Notes under the pieces: generated by a model
Seen by the model: only the letters and a program-made list of their open reading frames with translations
Told to the model about the DNA's origin: nothing
The model's database searches: none
Origin: an uncultured Candidatus Actinomarina sp.
GTDB lineage: Bacteria; Actinomycetota; Acidimicrobiia; Actinomarinales; Actinomarinaceae
Direction: 5' to 3'
DNA length: 64,000 bases
Assembly: GCA_902610815.1 (NCBI GenBank)
Contig: CACLXG010000004.1
Location: 1 to 64,000, forward strand
In this document: in pieces, positions 34,996 to 44,765 of the stretch
Position numbering within the stretch: position 1 is the first letter of the stretch
How the letters are laid out: each line of letters starts with the position of its first letter
Made by a program: the position numbers and the translations under genes

Positions 34996-35305
34996 AGTAA
35001 AAACTTTTCACACAGCAGATATAATGCAAAATGCTTCAAAAGTTTTCAAAATCAATGACAAAGAAATAGCTATAGTCAATTTCGATAATACATACTATGC
35101 AATTGACGACCTTTGTTCACATTCCGAAGCTAGTTTGTCAGATGGGGAAGTATATAACTGTAAAGTTGAGTGCCCACTACATGGAGCAGAGTTTGATCTT
35201 ACCACAGGAGAGGCACTAACATTACCCGCAACAAAACCTGTAAAAACATATCCCGTTTCAATTGAAGACGGTTATTTATTTTTAGAAATCGATAACAATG
35301 CTTAA
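34988..35305 (+). CDS. Rieske-type [2Fe-2S] ferredoxin
   Basis: A 105 aa small ferredoxin. Both halves of the Rieske cluster motif are present: CSH (near residue 44) and CPLH (near residue 63), giving two Cys and two His ligands. It resembles the NirD/BphF-like ferredoxins, which are often placed in actinobacterial suf operons. I chose the ATG at 34988, with GGAAG just upstream. It overlaps sufD by 8 nt and sufC by 8 nt. A role as electron donor for cluster assembly is inferred from context. Confidence 0.92.
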   Translation: MVRVKTFHTADIMQNASKVFKINDKEIAIVNFDNTYYAIDDLCSHSEASLSDGEVYNCKVECPLHGAEFDLTTGEALTLPATKPVKTYPVSIEDGYLFLEIDNNA

Positions 35306-35987
35306 TATAAAGAATCTTAAAGCTTCGGTAGGAGATGTTGAAATACTTAAAGGTATTGATTTATCAATTAAACCGGGGGAGCTCCATGCAATTATGGGGC
35401 CAAATGGATCTGGTAAATCAACTCTTTGTCATGTAGTTATGGGTAACGAAAATTTTACACATGAAGGAGTCATCGAAGTAGATAATAAAGATATCACAAA
35501 AATGAAACAGAACGAACGATATAAATCTGGAGTTTTTCAATCATTTCAGTATCCAGTAGGACTTCCAGGGGTTACATTATTAGAGTTTTCACAAAACATT
35601 AATCCAGAACTTACTGAGGAAGAAATCTCAGAAATAGCAAAAAAATTCAATGTGGATGAATTTTTAGATAGAGAAGTTAATGTTGACTTATCTGGTGGTG
35701 AAAAAAAGCGATGTGAACTTTTTCAACTTGCTTTAAGCAATCCTAACATAGCAATGCTCGATGAAATAGACTCAGGATTAGATATTGACGCAATCAAAAC
35801 TGTTGCAGAATTGATTAATAAAAATAGAAATTCCAAAACATCTTATTTAATCGTTACGCACTATAGCAGAATTCTTAAATATCTTGAAGTAGATCAAGTA
35901 CATGTAGTTGTAAATGGGAAAATTGCAAAGTCAGGATCTAAAGAACTCATTGAAGAAGTCGATTCTGGTGGATATACTCAGTATTAG
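35298..35987 (+). CDS. sufC: Fe-S cluster assembly ATPase SufC (copy 1)
   Basis: A 229 aa ABC-type ATPase that drives SufBD. Walker A GPNGSGKST at about 35-43, the Q-loop FQSFQYPVGLPGV, signature LSGGEKKRCELFQLA, Walker B IAMLDEIDSGLD and H-loop VTHYSR are all intact. It is shorter than the second SufC at 52935-53660 (about 241 aa), lacking some residues around position 100-115. It overlaps the Rieske gene by 8 nt. Being next to sufBD it is the likely cognate subunit, yet a second sufC is encoded with sufS and sufE. Confidence 0.94.
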   Translation: MLNIKNLKASVGDVEILKGIDLSIKPGELHAIMGPNGSGKSTLCHVVMGNENFTHEGVIEVDNKDITKMKQNERYKSGVFQSFQYPVGLPGVTLLEFSQNINPELTEEEISEIAKKFNVDEFLDREVNVDLSGGEKKRCELFQLALSNPNIAMLDEIDSGLDIDAIKTVAELINKNRNSKTSYLIVTHYSRILKYLEVDQVHVVVNGKIAKSGSKELIEEVDSGGYTQY

Positions 35988-35994
35988 GGCATAA

Positions 35995-37362
35995 ATGACA
36001 AAAGAATTTAGAACTGAAAAAGACTCAATGGGAGAGTTTCAAGTTCCAATAGGTGCTAAATACGGAGCCTCCACTGCAAGAGCAGTAGAAAATTTTCCAA
36101 TATCAAAACTTAGATTTTCTAGGTCGTTTATTAAAGCTTTGGGGGAGATTAAAAAAGCTTGTGCAAAAGTTAATCTAAATAATAAATTATTAGATAAAAA
36201 TTTTGCAAACTCTATTATCGATGCAGCACAACAAGTAATTGGTGGCGATCATGATAAAGACTTTGTTGTTGATATATTTCAAACTGGATCAGGAACCTCA
36301 ACAAATATGAATGCTAATGAAATAATTTCAAAAATTGCATCTGAAAGTGCAAATGCAAACATTCATCCAAATGACCATGTAAATATGAGTCAATCATCAA
36401 ACGATGTAATTCCGACAGCTACTAATGTTGCTGCTGTTACAGAAATCGTTGAAAGGTTAATTCCAGCTGTTGAAAGTTTAATTCAATCACTCGACGCTAA
36501 GGGCAAAAAATGGGATAAAGTATATAAAAATGGACGAACCCATTTAATGGACGCAACTCCTGTTTCTCTTGGACAAGAATTTAGCGGATATTCAGCACTT
36601 TTATCAGAGAGACTAGAAGATATTAAATTATCACTAGTAAATGCCAGTAAATTGGCTATTGGTGGTACAGCAGTTGGTACAGGAATCAATGCACCAGATA
36701 ACTTTGGTAAAGATGTAGCAAAAGAGATTTCAAAATCATTAGGTATTAATTTTGTTGAAGTAGAAAACCATTTTACTCGTCAAGGGTCTAGAGAAGAAGT
36801 TGTTCATTTGTCAGGATGCTTAAAAGCATTTGCTGTATCTATGTTTAAAATAGCAAACGATATTAGGTGGATGGGTAGTGGACCTGCCTCTGGACTAAAT
36901 GAGTTAATTATTCCTGCATTGCAGCCCGGCTCTTCAATAATGCCTGGCAAAGTTAATCCTGTAATACCTGAAATGGTTATGCAAGTTTCTGCACAAGTAA
37001 TAGGAAATGACAATACAATTACCTTTTCTTCATCAAATGGGAACTTTGAATTGAATACAATGTTACCTGTTATGGCACACAATCTACTCGAAAGTATTGA
37101 GCTTTTGACTACTAGTACCGATGTATTTGAAAAAAAATTAATTAATCATTTAGAAGCAAATACAGAAAAGCTTGATGAAAATATTCAAAAAAATTCAATT
37201 TTAGTCACCGCTTTGGTGCCTGTAATTGGTTATGACAAATCTGCTGAAGTCGCTAAAGAAGCAATGTCACAAAACAAAACTATTAAAGAAGTTTTAATTG
37301 AGAAAAACTTGATCTCAAGTGCAGAAATTGATGAGCTTTTAAATATAGAAAAATTAATTTAA
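35995..37362 (+). CDS. fumC: Fumarate hydratase class II
   Basis: A 455 aa TCA-cycle enzyme that interconverts fumarate and malate, without a metal centre. The signature GSSIMPGKVNP is complete, with the SQSSNDVIPTA block, TGSGTSTNMNANE and GRTHLMDATPVSLGQE. This is the class II (oxygen-stable) type, as expected for an aerobic surface organism. The start lies 7 nt after sufC, and the stop overlaps rpiB by one base, so it may be transcribed with the suf genes. Confidence 0.97.
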   Translation: MTKEFRTEKDSMGEFQVPIGAKYGASTARAVENFPISKLRFSRSFIKALGEIKKACAKVNLNNKLLDKNFANSIIDAAQQVIGGDHDKDFVVDIFQTGSGTSTNMNANEIISKIASESANANIHPNDHVNMSQSSNDVIPTATNVAAVTEIVERLIPAVESLIQSLDAKGKKWDKVYKNGRTHLMDATPVSLGQEFSGYSALLSERLEDIKLSLVNASKLAIGGTAVGTGINAPDNFGKDVAKEISKSLGINFVEVENHFTRQGSREEVVHLSGCLKAFAVSMFKIANDIRWMGSGPASGLNELIIPALQPGSSIMPGKVNPVIPEMVMQVSAQVIGNDNTITFSSSNGNFELNTMLPVMAHNLLESIELLTTSTDVFEKKLINHLEANTEKLDENIQKNSILVTALVPVIGYDKSAEVAKEAMSQNKTIKEVLIEKNLISSAEIDELLNIEKLI

Positions 37363-37796
37363 TGATTCAAAATTTAGCAATTGCATCTGACCATGCTGGA
37401 TACAAACTAAAAAATTATATTGTTAACAACCTTAAAAAAGAAATTAACATAAAAGATTTTGGAACTAATAATGAAGAAAGTTGCGACTTTCCAGACTTTG
37501 CAAAAGAAGCTTGTGATTTTGTACTAAATAATGAATCCTCTAGAGGATTATTGATTTGTGGAAGCGGTGTAGGCATGTCAATTTCTGCTAATAAAATTAA
37601 AGGAATAAGAGCTTCAAATGTAGTTGATAAAGAGACTGCAATACAAAGTGTTGAACATAATGATGTAAATGTTTTATGTTTAGGTGCAAATAATATGAAT
37701 GAAGAAAATGTTTTAGATATTATTGAAAGTTTTTTAGACGCTACATTAATTCTAGAAGAAAGATATTTAAGGAGAATTAGTAAATTAGAAGACTAG
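37362..37796 (+). CDS. rpiB: Ribose-5-phosphate isomerase B
   Basis: A 144 aa isomerase that interconverts ribose 5-phosphate and ribulose 5-phosphate in the non-oxidative pentose phosphate pathway. The N-terminal SDHAGYKLKNYI and the active-site loop CGSGVGMSISANKIKGIRA are typical of RpiB/LacAB. The ATG overlaps the fumC stop by one base. Its 3-prime end overlaps the convergent PRTase gene by 4 nt. It supplies ribose 5-phosphate for nucleotide synthesis, which fits the pyrimidine operon that meets it here. Confidence 0.95.
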   Translation: MIQNLAIASDHAGYKLKNYIVNNLKKEINIKDFGTNNEESCDFPDFAKEACDFVLNNESSRGLLICGSGVGMSISANKIKGIRASNVVDKETAIQSVEHNDVNVLCLGANNMNEENVLDIIESFLDATLILEERYLRRISKLED

Positions 37797-38149
37797 ATTG
37801 ACATTTGCCAAATTGCTTTAATCCAATCGTCTGTAATCTGATTTCTTGCAAAAACCACAATACCAATTGCACCCTCTTGATAAACCTCTCTCATGGATGT
37901 TCCAGTTGTATATACATCGTCGCAAATTAACAAAGGATCATTTTCATCATTAGATGCATATTGTTTCAGAGCGTTTTCAAAAGGAATACCTCCACGAGGT
38001 ATACCAACAACATCTTTAAATTTAATTTTTTCGCTTACTATTTTTGCAAGTGCTTCGTAATCACTCTCACTTAATGCATCACATTCGACCTTCCAAGTCA
38101 ATGGCAAACCTGCGTGTGAAATAAAATCTTCTCTTATAAATAAACTCAT
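37793..38149 (-). CDS. Very short phosphoribosyltransferase-fold protein in the pyrE position
   Basis: A 118 aa protein with a PRPP-binding motif LLICDDVYTTGTSM near residues 72-85 and the loop GIPRGGIPF near 49-57, the two PRTase hallmarks. It begins FISHAGLPLTWKVECDAL, which resembles the SGxxS segment at the start of orotate phosphoribosyltransferase. It is the last gene of the pyr operon, where pyrE would be expected, and no other pyrE is in the window. Normal PyrE is about 180-215 aa, so the flexible-loop and dimer regions are much reduced. It may be a minimal OPRTase or a regulatory relative; the assignment is inference from motif and position. Confidence 0.65.
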   Translation of the reverse strand: MSLFIREDFISHAGLPLTWKVECDALSESDYEALAKIVSEKIKFKDVVGIPRGGIPFENALKQYASNDENDPLLICDDVYTTGTSMREVYQEGAIGIVVFARNQITDDWIKAIWQMSI

Positions 38150-38823
38150 ATTAGTTTTCTTAATTTTAGTGGATTGAAGCAGACTGTTCCAAAACTTACA
38201 TGATCTGCACCGATTTCTTTGTAGTATTCGATGTCTTTTATGCTATCAATACCTCCACCAGCAATTACTTCTATCTCTGGATAGTTTTCTTTAATTTGTT
38301 TTACAAATTTTGTTGTATAGGGTGTTAATTCTTTTCCACTGAGTCCACCTTTTTCTACAGGAAGAGTATTGCAGGCATGAATCTGTTTAAATTTAAAAGA
38401 ATTTATATAGATATCTAACTCTTCAAACGAAGTTAATGGAGAGATTTTTCCAATAAACCATTCTCTAGTATCTGGATTAAAATCTTGGATTCCTTCAATA
38501 TGATGTTCGTCAATATTTGGACATGACATATTTACTTCTACATTAAAATCTTGAGGAATTTTTTCTGCAAAAATTCTCCAGTCTTCTTTTTCTATCCCTG
38601 CAATTGAAAAAACTTCATTCTCTTTATGTTTTGGCAAACCAATAGTAATTCCAGGGTTTCTAAGGCCTATTTTGTTTACCCATCCCCGTTTTGTGTATCT
38701 TAGAGTCTTTACTATTTGTATAATTCGACCAGTTCTTTTTTCTACCGTCCAACTGCCAGATACAGAGATAGTATTTTTTGTTTTTATATAATTACCAAAA
38801 GGCGCAGCAATAAATTTTTTCAT
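38146..38823 (-). CDS. pyrD: Short dihydroorotate dehydrogenase-like protein
   Basis: A 225 aa TIM-barrel flavoenzyme candidate for oxidation of dihydroorotate to orotate. DHOD landmarks in order are VNMSCPN (near 98-104), the lysine strand FIGKISPL, IHACNTLP, the FMN loop GGLSGKEL, VIAGGGI and the phosphate-binding SFGTV. Usual class 1 and 2 enzymes have 300-350 residues, so about a third is missing, mostly from the N-terminal half and connecting loops. It overlaps its neighbours by 4 nt each side in the pyr operon, which supports the pathway role. It could act with menaquinone or another acceptor; this cannot be told. Confidence 0.75.
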   Translation of the reverse strand: MKKFIAAPFGNYIKTKNTISVSGSWTVEKRTGRIIQIVKTLRYTKRGWVNKIGLRNPGITIGLPKHKENEVFSIAGIEKEDWRIFAEKIPQDFNVEVNMSCPNIDEHHIEGIQDFNPDTREWFIGKISPLTSFEELDIYINSFKFKQIHACNTLPVEKGGLSGKELTPYTTKFVKQIKENYPEIEVIAGGGIDSIKDIEYYKEIGADHVSFGTVCFNPLKLRKLI

Positions 38824-39458
38824 ATAGTTAAGTTATTTATTACATAGTCCAGGTTATTTTTAATCGATCTTCCCATAACAATATATTTTGCTCCTAATTC
38901 AATGGCTTTTTCTGGAGTTGTGGTGTTTCTTTGATCATCTTTACTATCACTTTCTAACCTAATTCCAGGGGTAACAATTAGATCAAAGAGTTCTTTAGTG
39001 GAACTAATCTCTGAAGCTGGACAGATAACACCATCAATTCCTGATTCTTTAGCGATTATAAAATCTTTTTCAACATTATTGCTAGTTTCTTCATCCATTG
39101 CCTTACTTGTTAAAGCACTACTAACACCGAGAAGTTTAATATTGTCTGTTTTATTTTCACTTGCTGCAAGCAAAGCTTCTTTTTCTGATGCTATATGAAT
39201 AGTCAAATAATCAGCACCAATATTTCCTGCACTTACTGTTGCTGCTTGTACAGTATTTGGAATGTCGTGTAATTTAAGATCTAAAAATACTTTCCAACCA
39301 TCATTTTTTAGCTTTTCAACTGAAGAAGGGCCTTCGGCGGTAAACATTTCTAATCCAACTTTTACTCCATGAATCACTCCTTTCAGTTTTTCAAGGGTTT
39401 GTGTAAATTTGCTTAGCTCTTTGCCATCCAATGCAAAGAAAATAGGTTTAACTGACAT
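38820..39458 (-). CDS. pyrF: Orotidine 5-phosphate decarboxylase
   Basis: A 212 aa enzyme for the last step of UMP synthesis. The catalytic array [12 protein letters not shown] (D-x-K-x-x-D) is near residues 57-68. The phosphate-binding end VTPGIRLES...DDQRNTTTP and YIVMGRSI are present. Length and motif order are those of the type 1 family. It overlaps carB by 11 nt upstream and the pyrD-like gene by 4 nt downstream on the minus strand. Confidence 0.95.
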   Translation of the reverse strand: MSVKPIFFALDGKELSKFTQTLEKLKGVIHGVKVGLEMFTAEGPSSVEKLKNDGWKVFLDLKLHDIPNTVQAATVSAGNIGADYLTIHIASEKEALLAASENKTDNIKLLGVSSALTSKAMDEETSNNVEKDFIIAKESGIDGVICPASEISSTKELFDLIVTPGIRLESDSKDDQRNTTTPEKAIELGAKYIVMGRSIKNNLDYVINNLTI

Positions 39459-42400
39459 TTTGTATTACTTCCATATCCTCTAATACTTTTTCTTGTAATA
39501 AGAAAGCTTCTAGAAACGCTTCAGCTTCTCTAACTGAAGAAACAACAGCAACACCTGTCTCATGAGATAGTCTTCTAATTTTCCAACCATCGGTATATTC
39601 ATTTGCAAATGTAGGTGTGTTGATGACTATAGAGATTAATTTCTCCTCAATAATTGTTAATGAAGTTGGTGATTCATCGTCCGCTCTTCCAACAATTATG
39701 GATTCTATATTATTTTCTTTTAGGAAGCGTGCTGTTCCCTCAGTTGCATAAATAGAAAACTCTAAATCAATATATTTATTCACTACCTCAATGAAATTTG
39801 GTTTTTCAGTGTCACTTAATGTAACAAAAACACCTTTCTCTTTATCACCGATTTCGACACCAGCTGCAGCGTATGCTTTATTTAATGCTGTTCCAAAATC
39901 TTTACCTATTCCTAAAACCTCTCCTGTTGCTTTCATCTCTGGTCCCAACATTGTGTCCTCGGCAGGAAACCTTGACCAAGGGAAAATAGCCTTTTTAATA
40001 GCAATTTTCTTTGTTGAGCTATTTAAGTAATTTGTTTTATTTTTTATTTCATTAATTGTGTACCCAAGCATTAAAAGAGTTCCAGCTTTAATTATTTGAT
40101 TTCCAGTTACTTTAGCTACAAAAGGCATTGTTCTTGAAGCCCTTGGGTTTGCTTCAAGGATAAATAGCTCGTTATCTTTTATTGCAAACTGTATGTTAAG
40201 TAACCCTTGAACATTCAGTCCCAATGCAAGCTTTGTACTTTTATCTTCAATTTCTTTAATCATTTCTTTATCAATACTGTAGGGAGGAATAACAGCAGTA
40301 GAGTCTCCGCTGTGAACACCAGCAGGTTCCAAATGTTCCAGAATTCCAGCTATAAATACATCTTTTCCATCAGAGATAAGATCAACGTCTATTTCAACTG
40401 TTTCTGTTAAAAATTGGTCAACCAATAATGGTCCTGACTTAAATGGATTTCCATCTTCATCAGCGCTTGCAAGAATATTAAGGTAATTATTTAGTTCTTG
40501 ATCAGTTTGTACTACCCTCATAGCCCTTCCTCCAAGAACATAACTAGGTCTAAGTAAAACAGGAAACTCTATTTCTTTGACTGATGCGACCAATTCTTTT
40601 TCGTTATTGGCAATTTTTGAAATTGGTTGTTTTATATCTTGAGATGTGCATAATTTTTGAAATAAATCTCTATCTTCTGTTGAGTCAATTACATCTAATG
40701 AAGAACCCGCAATATTAAATCCTGCATTGTGAATTTCTTCTGCAAGCTTAAGAGGAGTCTGACCTCCAAGCTGAATAATTACTGAATCAGGCTTTTCCCT
40801 ATTTAATATAGATTTTACCTCTCTCCATGTAAGAGGTTCAAAATAAAGTTTGTCTGCAGTATCATAATCTGTAGAGACCGTTTCTGGATTAGAATTAATC
40901 ATAATTGCTTCAAATCCATTTTCTTTTAATGAACTAATCCCATGAACACAGCAATAGTCAAACTCAATTCCTTGGCCAATTCTATTTGGACCTGATCCAA
41001 TAACTACAACCTTCTTTTTGTCAGTTGTCGTATCGTCATTGCTTACGCCATTTGTAGAATACAAATAAGGTGTTTTGGACTCGAATTCTGCAGAACATGT
41101 ATCAACTAATTTATAAACTCTATTTTTTTCTAATTCGTTTTTAGATTCTTTATTATCAAGATCTTCCTCAGTCCATCCAAGCATTTTAAGAACTGTGGAG
41201 GGTGTATGTTCAGGATTAACATTAAAGCTCTTTTCAATTTCTTGTAAAAACCATATATCCACAGAAGAAATTTTCGCTATGTCTTGAAGTGGCCAGTTTC
41301 TTCTAATTGCTTCAAGAATTGCAAATATTCTTCTAGGCCTAGGTGTTCTGATTTCATTTTGTAGAATCTCTTTTGGCATTCCAATAAACCTATTGTCTAT
41401 ATTTCTTATTCCTGATTTACCGATTTCAAGAGATCTAATGGCTTTAGTTAAGCTTTCTGTAAAAGTGGAAGCTATAGACATAACTTCACCCACACTTTGC
41501 ATTGATGTACCCAAAACATCATCTGTTGATGGAAATTTTGGAAAATCAAATCGTGGAATTTTAACTACGACATAATCTTGAACGGGTTCAAAACTAGCAG
41601 GTGTTGTTCCAGTTATGTCATTTTCAAGTTCAGTCAGGTTATAACCCACTGCTAATAAGGCAGCGAACTTGGCAATAGGAAATCCAGTTGCTTTTGAAGC
41701 TAGAGCAGATGATCTAGATACCCTTGGATTCATTTCAATTATTCTTCGATCTCCATTTTTAGGGTTTACAGCAAATTGAACATTGCTACCACCAGTCGCT
41801 ATTCCAATAGTATCCAAACATCGTAGCGCCTCGTCCCTCATAATTTGATATTCTTTATCAGATAATGTTTGAATAGGAGCAACTGTTATTGAGTCTCCAG
41901 TATGTATACCCATTGGATCAAAATTTTCTATTCCACAAACGATTACCCCATTACCATCACTGTCTCTCATTACTTCAAGTTCGAATTCTTTCCATCCGTA
42001 AATTGATTCTTCAATTAAGACTTCCTGTGTAGGAGATGCATTAAATGCATCAGATAATTTTGATTTAAAGTCTTCTTCATTATTCACTACACTTGTTCCA
42101 CCACCTCCGAGAATGAATGATGGTCTTAGCATTAATGGAAAACCAATTTCTTTACTTGCATTTATTCCCTCATCAAAAGATTTAGCATAAGTTGCTTTAA
42201 GTGTTTTAATACCAACGCCATCCATAGCTTTTTTAAATTTCCATCGATTTTCTGCAATCTCAATAGCATTGGCTGAGGCTCCAAGAAGTGTCGCATTATT
42301 TTCTTTTAAAACACCACTTTTTTCTAATTCAATCGATAAGTTAAGTGCAGTTTGTCCACCTAATGTTGGTAAGACTGCATCTGGTTTTTCTATTTCAATT

Positions 42401-42630
42401 ATTTTTTTGAGATAGCTGTGAGTCAAAGGCTCGATGTATGTAGCATCTGCCATTTCCGGATCTGTCATAATGGTTGCTGGATTTGAGTTAACAAGAATTA
42501 CTCGATAACCTTCTTTTTTAAGTGCTTTTGCTGCTTGAGATCCTGAATAATCAAACTCGCAAGCCTGACCAATAACAATTGGTCCTGAACCAATTATCAA
42601 AATACTCTTGATTTCTTTATTTTTTGGCAT
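39448..42630 (-). CDS. carB: Carbamoyl-phosphate synthase large subunit
   Basis: A 1060 aa enzyme that makes carbamoyl phosphate from bicarbonate, ATP and ammonia channelled from CarA. The duplicated ATP-grasp halves each start with an N-terminal GSGP motif ([17 protein letters not shown] and [15 protein letters not shown]). The C-terminal allosteric MGS-like domain spans about 930-1060. I chose ATG at 42630; a TTG four codons earlier is possible. It overlaps carA by 14 nt. The product feeds PyrB and probably arginine synthesis. Confidence 0.97.
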   Translation of the reverse strand: MPKNKEIKSILIIGSGPIVIGQACEFDYSGSQAAKALKKEGYRVILVNSNPATIMTDPEMADATYIEPLTHSYLKKIIEIEKPDAVLPTLGGQTALNLSIELEKSGVLKENNATLLGASANAIEIAENRWKFKKAMDGVGIKTLKATYAKSFDEGINASKEIGFPLMLRPSFILGGGGTSVVNNEEDFKSKLSDAFNASPTQEVLIEESIYGWKEFELEVMRDSDGNGVIVCGIENFDPMGIHTGDSITVAPIQTLSDKEYQIMRDEALRCLDTIGIATGGSNVQFAVNPKNGDRRIIEMNPRVSRSSALASKATGFPIAKFAALLAVGYNLTELENDITGTTPASFEPVQDYVVVKIPRFDFPKFPSTDDVLGTSMQSVGEVMSIASTFTESLTKAIRSLEIGKSGIRNIDNRFIGMPKEILQNEIRTPRPRRIFAILEAIRRNWPLQDIAKISSVDIWFLQEIEKSFNVNPEHTPSTVLKMLGWTEEDLDNKESKNELEKNRVYKLVDTCSAEFESKTPYLYSTNGVSNDDTTTDKKKVVVIGSGPNRIGQGIEFDYCCVHGISSLKENGFEAIMINSNPETVSTDYDTADKLYFEPLTWREVKSILNREKPDSVIIQLGGQTPLKLAEEIHNAGFNIAGSSLDVIDSTEDRDLFQKLCTSQDIKQPISKIANNEKELVASVKEIEFPVLLRPSYVLGGRAMRVVQTDQELNNYLNILASADEDGNPFKSGPLLVDQFLTETVEIDVDLISDGKDVFIAGILEHLEPAGVHSGDSTAVIPPYSIDKEMIKEIEDKSTKLALGLNVQGLLNIQFAIKDNELFILEANPRASRTMPFVAKVTGNQIIKAGTLLMLGYTINEIKNKTNYLNSSTKKIAIKKAIFPWSRFPAEDTMLGPEMKATGEVLGIGKDFGTALNKAYAAAGVEIGDKEKGVFVTLSDTEKPNFIEVVNKYIDLEFSIYATEGTARFLKENNIESIIVGRADDESPTSLTIIEEKLISIVINTPTFANEYTDGWKIRRLSHETGVAVVSSVREAEAFLEAFLLQEKVLEDMEVIQNVS

Positions 42631-43717
42631 AGTTTTTCTCAATCATTTCAAAAAAAGGGTTAAAAATTTGCAATCCATCAGTTGTACCAGGCCCAGATTC
42701 TGGATGAAATTGGACCGAATACGCCATAGATTCCCATAGACTGATTCCTTCATTTGTTCCATCATTTAAATTTTTTGCAAAAACACCAATGTTTCCAAAA
42801 CTTTTATGCTCAAACCCATCTCCAAACTCCTCAATAGAGAAACCATGGTTCTGTGCGGTTATGAGAGCCTTTTTTATGCCCTCTATTTCAACTGGATGAT
42901 TTGAACCATGATGTCCAAACTGCATTTTTTTGACTTTAAGACCACAAGCTAAACCAAGTATTTGATGACCAAGACAAATTCCAAATATTGGTAGTTTTCC
43001 TATAAGACCCTGAACTGTATCAATGACTGTAAGTAATGATCTAGGGTCACCTGGTCCGTTTGAAATTAAAAGACCTTTAAGATTCATTTCTAATATCTCA
43101 TTTGATGTTGTAGAGGGTGAGATCATTACAACTTTGTAATCATGGTCTTCAAGGACTTTTATAATGCTTCTTTTAGCTCCAAGATCTATAATTCCAATTT
43201 TTCCTTCAGTTGGAGTGTTTTTATTATTCTGGTTACCTGCAGTCATTGCTGAGCTATCACCAAGAATATTTTTTGCTTTTGATAAAATTTCTTTTAAATC
43301 TTTTGTATCAACATCAATACCAAGCACAAACATACTCGAACCATTGTCTCTTAGATATTTTGTTATATTTCTAACATCAAATCCACCACTGTATGGAATC
43401 TCATATTCTTTCAACCACGACGTTATTGATTTCTCAGATCTCCATGAAGATGGAGAGCTTGTAAAAGAATTTCCAATGGCTGCTTCAATTTTTGGTTTAT
43501 TGGATTCAAAATCATTTTTTGACATACCATAATTACCTATGTGTGAGGAAGTAAAAGTTACAATCTGATTTATATATGATGGATCACTTAATATTTCGAC
43601 AAACCCAGTCATTGCTGTATTGAATATAAGTTCTCCGGTTGTTGGCTGAAATGTTTCAGTTGTCCAACCAAGAAATTCATCACCGTTTTGATTCAGAAGT
43701 ATCGCTTTTTTATACAC
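42617..43717 (-). CDS. carA: Carbamoyl-phosphate synthase small subunit (glutaminase)
   Basis: A 366 aa glutamine amidotransferase subunit. The N-terminal domain (about 1-150) is CarA-specific. The class I amidotransferase domain contains the nucleophile in [14 protein letters not shown] and the His-Glu pair in [12 protein letters not shown] chose GTG at 43717 because AAAGGG lies at a suitable distance; a TTG at 43735 would add six residues. It overlaps pyrC by 8 nt and carB by 14 nt, giving translational coupling of the two subunits. Confidence 0.95.
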   Translation of the reverse strand: MYKKAILLNQNGDEFLGWTTETFQPTTGELIFNTAMTGFVEILSDPSYINQIVTFTSSHIGNYGMSKNDFESNKPKIEAAIGNSFTSSPSSWRSEKSITSWLKEYEIPYSGGFDVRNITKYLRDNGSSMFVLGIDVDTKDLKEILSKAKNILGDSSAMTAGNQNNKNTPTEGKIGIIDLGAKRSIIKVLEDHDYKVVMISPSTTSNEILEMNLKGLLISNGPGDPRSLLTVIDTVQGLIGKLPIFGICLGHQILGLACGLKVKKMQFGHHGSNHPVEIEGIKKALITAQNHGFSIEEFGDGFEHKSFGNIGVFAKNLNDGTNEGISLWESMAYSVQFHPESGPGTTDGLQIFNPFFEMIEKNYAKK

Positions 43718-44765
43718 TTGATAGAACCCTTTCAATTTCTATATTTTCATTTTCAAATAATGAATTTTTGAATTTTGATTTTGTGATAAAGACTGACTTT
43801 GATTTTTTCCATGTATTTACTGTTTTGGATATTTCATAACCAAGTTCATTGAGTATTTTTGTTGGATTTATTACTAAAAATTTTAATATTTGATCCATAT
43901 CAAAAATATTTGCACTATAAATTAAGGGAAAAGCCGATTCAAGACCAACAACACCACGATTAGCATCCTTAAAGGGTACATTTTTAGTTTCTGCCTTATG
44001 AGGTGCGTGATCTGTAGCAATGACATCAATAATTTTTGACTGTAAGCCTTCAACCAATCCTTCTCTATCTTTTTCTGTTCTTATGGGTGGGTACATCTTA
44101 AAAAGCCCATTATTTGTGTCTAAATTTTCATTATTTAGAAGTATGTGATGTGGTGTTACTTCCGCAGTGACAGGAAGACCTTCTTGTTTTGCTTTTTTTA
44201 TCAGTTCAACACTTTCAAAAGTTGATAGGTGCTGAGCATGGTATCTTGTACCGTATTTTTCAGATAATCTTAAGTCTCTTTCAAGAACTTCAAGCTCCTC
44301 ATCATTGTTTATTGGAATCAAGTCAGTATCACTATTTGGGGGAGCAATATCACCAGGCTTAGAGTGACAACTTTTTTCACAATGTTGAAAGACTGCACCA
44401 CCAAGTTTGCCAATTTGTTTAAATGCCTCATCAGCTAGATGATTATCAATAAGAGATTTTCCATCATCTGAAAAAATTGTGATACCGTTTTCAACGAATT
44501 TTTTATAGTTTACAAGCTCTTTTCCTTCTAAATTTTTTGTTAATGAGGCAACACGGTGTACCTTTGTTTTTAATTTTTTATCTATTTCCTCTGCAATTCT
44601 TAAGTTTTTGACTGAGTCAATGGGTATTTCAGAATTTGGCATTGCAAGTATTGTTGAGAATCCACCGTTAATTGCTGAATCATCTATATCGATGAAAGGA
44701 AATTTATCATTGTCAGGATATCTTGTGTGGGTGTGGAGATCGATAAATCCAGGAATTTCAATCAT
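43710..44765 (-). CDS. pyrC: Dihydroorotase, short form
   Basis: A 351 aa amidohydrolase that cyclises carbamoyl aspartate. It begins almost directly with the metal motif PGFIDLHTHTRYP (residues 5-17); usual class I dihydroorotases have about 45-55 residues of beta-sandwich before this. The FSDDG motif (aspartate metal ligand of class I enzymes), QHCE, HAQHLS, EVTPHH and ATDHAPH are present in order, so the catalytic set looks complete. The C-terminal strands of the sandwich are also short. It overlaps pyrB by 4 nt and carA by 8 nt. Confidence 0.9.
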   Translation of the reverse strand: MIEIPGFIDLHTHTRYPDNDKFPFIDIDDSAINGGFSTILAMPNSEIPIDSVKNLRIAEEIDKKLKTKVHRVASLTKNLEGKELVNYKKFVENGITIFSDDGKSLIDNHLADEAFKQIGKLGGAVFQHCEKSCHSKPGDIAPPNSDTDLIPINNDEELEVLERDLRLSEKYGTRYHAQHLSTFESVELIKKAKQEGLPVTAEVTPHHILLNNENLDTNNGLFKMYPPIRTEKDREGLVEGLQSKIIDVIATDHAPHKAETKNVPFKDANRGVVGLESAFPLIYSANIFDMDQILKFLVINPTKILNELGYEISKTVNTWKKSKSVFITKSKFKNSLFENENIEIERVLSSV

